Below, piece after piece: positions 31,635 through 32,432 of a stretch of 32,432 bases of DNA; positions within the stretch are counted from its first letter, which is position 1, and every line of letters starts with the position of its first letter. The stretch is from Gemmatimonas sp. (GTDB lineage: Bacteria; Gemmatimonadota; Gemmatimonadetes; Longimicrobiales; Longimicrobiaceae). Position numbers and translations under genes: made by a program. The notes beneath the pieces are model-generated. The model was not told where the DNA came from. It was given only the letters and a program-made list of their open reading frames with translations, and ran no database searches. Where the stretch lies: positions 29,286-61,717 of the forward strand of contig WHSP01000009.1 of assembly GCA_009380025.1 (NCBI GenBank), given 5' to 3'.

Positions 31635-32414
31635 GTGCGAGCTGAGTTGAGGAAGGACGAGGGTACTGACCAGCTGCGTGCCCTCGGCGTCGAGGAAGGC
31701 GGTGTTCTGCTCGTACACACCTCCTTTCGAGCGGTGCGACCCGTCGAGGGAGGTCCCGCAGGGCTGATCAGCGCGCTACGCGAAGCACTCGGCCCCCAGG
31801 GCACGCTCGTCATGCCCTCGTGGGGCGAGCTCGATGATGAGCTCTTTGATCCTGCCGTGACGGCTGCCTCTCCGGACCTAGGCGTTGTTGCCGATGTTTT
31901 CTGGAGGCAACCGGGAGTCGTTCGAAGCAATCACCCTCAGGCCTTTGCCGCCGCGGGCCCCGCGGCTCCGGAGATTCTCCGCGATCCTCTGCCACTTCCC
32001 CCGCACATCCCCGCCAGTCCAGTCGGTCGGGTGCATGACCTCGACGGCCAGGTCCTCCTCCTCGGCGTTGGCCACGACGCGAACACAACTCTCCACCTGG
32101 CGGAGCTGATTGCAGACGTTCCGTATCGCGTGCCGAAATACTTCACCGTCCTTCACGAGGGCCGGCCTACCCGAATCGACTACGGCGAAAACGACCATTG
32201 TTGCGCACGATTTGCCCTCGCCGACGATTGGCTCCGCGCGGAGGACCTGCAGACTGAGGGTCCCGTCGGACATGCGCACGCGCGGCTCGCTCGCTCCCGA
32301 GATATCGTACGGCTTGCGCTCGATCACCTTCGGCGGGATCCCCTGCTCTTCCTCCATCTGGCCAATGTTGGCTGTCCCGACTGCGATCTGGCACGTGGCT
32401 CGACAGACAGCTAG
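31635..32414 (+). CDS. AAC(3)-family N-acetyltransferase
   Basis: The product is 259 residues from a GTG at 31635, of normal length for the family. Motifs in order: LRALGVEEGGVLLVHTSFRA, GGPAGLISALREALGPQGTL, VMPSW, GVVADVFWRQPGVVRSNHPQ (the conserved NHP region), FAAAGPAAPEIL, PASPVGRVHDLDGQVLLLGV, GHDANTTLHLAE (conserved His/Asp), and a C-terminal GCPDCD. These define aminoglycoside 3-N-acetyltransferases of the antibiotic_NAT fold, which use acetyl-CoA to acetylate aminoglycosides. Many chromosomal members act on other amines, so resistance is not proven. The start is uncertain, as no clear ribosome-binding site exists; an in-frame TTG lies at 31647. The close spacing to the ADOP permease suggests co-transcription. 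Confidence 0.87.
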   Translation: MRAELRKDEGTDQLRALGVEEGGVLLVHTSFRAVRPVEGGPAGLISALREALGPQGTLVMPSWGELDDELFDPAVTAASPDLGVVADVFWRQPGVVRSNHPQAFAAAGPAAPEILRDPLPLPPHIPASPVGRVHDLDGQVLLLGVGHDANTTLHLAELIADVPYRVPKYFTVLHEGRPTRIDYGENDHCCARFALADDWLRAEDLQTEGPVGHAHARLARSRDIVRLALDHLRRDPLLFLHLANVGCPDCDLARGSTDS

Positions 32415-32432
32415 AAGGCCCGTTATTCAACA

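Overview
The window is about 32 kb of GC-rich bacterial chromosome. It carries an envelope- and scavenging-type gene set: a SusC/SusD pair, a DUF5916 outer-membrane protein with a CBM9-like N-terminus, an orphan ADOP-type permease, DUF6152 and DUF6644 proteins, PQQ enzymes and secreted c-type cytochromes. This combination is typical of Gemmatimonadota and related Acidobacteriota-like lineages. I infer Gemmatimonadota from gene content only; there is no rRNA, tRNA or phylogenetic marker to confirm it. I see no phage, plasmid, insertion sequence, CRISPR array or tRNA gene.

Layout. (a) 1-1319, minus strand: the N-terminal part of a peptidyl-dipeptidase of family M3, which runs off the left edge, and a small stand-alone NFACT-R protein. 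(b) 1628-3699, plus: an outer-membrane barrel and a Gly/Tyr/Ser-rich secreted protein. (c) 3970-6129, minus: a lipoprotein with a carboxypeptidase-regulatory-like domain, a CXXCH haem site and a propeller-like region. (d) 6673-11629, plus: a SusC-type TonB-dependent receptor interrupted by two in-frame stop codons, followed by an intact SusD lipoprotein. (e) 11956-14694, minus: the DUF5916 barrel. (f) 15409-20288, plus: a run of exported or membrane proteins of unknown function (two related secreted proteins, two nearly identical DUF6152 proteins, a cytochrome c'-like lipoprotein and two DUF6644 membrane proteins). It contains a tandem duplication of about 560 bp and a broken gene end. (g) 20468-27286, plus: secreted enzymes, namely a DUF3089 hydrolase, a PQQ-dependent dehydrogenase, a hydrolase strikingly like bacterial cutinases/PET hydrolases, a PD40-type propeller and a soluble-GDH-like PQQ sugar dehydrogenase. 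(h) 27714-32414, plus: a fusion of cytochrome c with a copper ascorbate-dependent-monooxygenase-like region, the ADOP permease and an AAC(3)-family acetyltransferase.

Nearly every product is predicted to be exported, lipid-anchored or membrane-bound. Several are redox proteins (three CXXCH haem sites, two PQQ enzymes, one copper site). The likely theme is uptake and oxidative breakdown of external organic substrates: SusC/D and DUF5916 at the outer membrane, hydrolases releasing alcohols or acids, and periplasmic quinoproteins and cytochromes accepting electrons. That scheme is inference from gene content.

Intergenic regions are rich in repeats. At least five copies or half copies of a palindromic element (GTCATTCCCGCG...GCGGGAATCCAG type), a perfect 23-bp-arm palindrome, a 17-bp-arm inverted repeat and several short tandem repeats occur between genes. 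The observations most worth following up are the PETase-like hydrolase, the doubly interrupted susC, the DUF6152/DUF6644/cytochrome cluster with its duplication, and the cytochrome-copper monooxygenase fusion.
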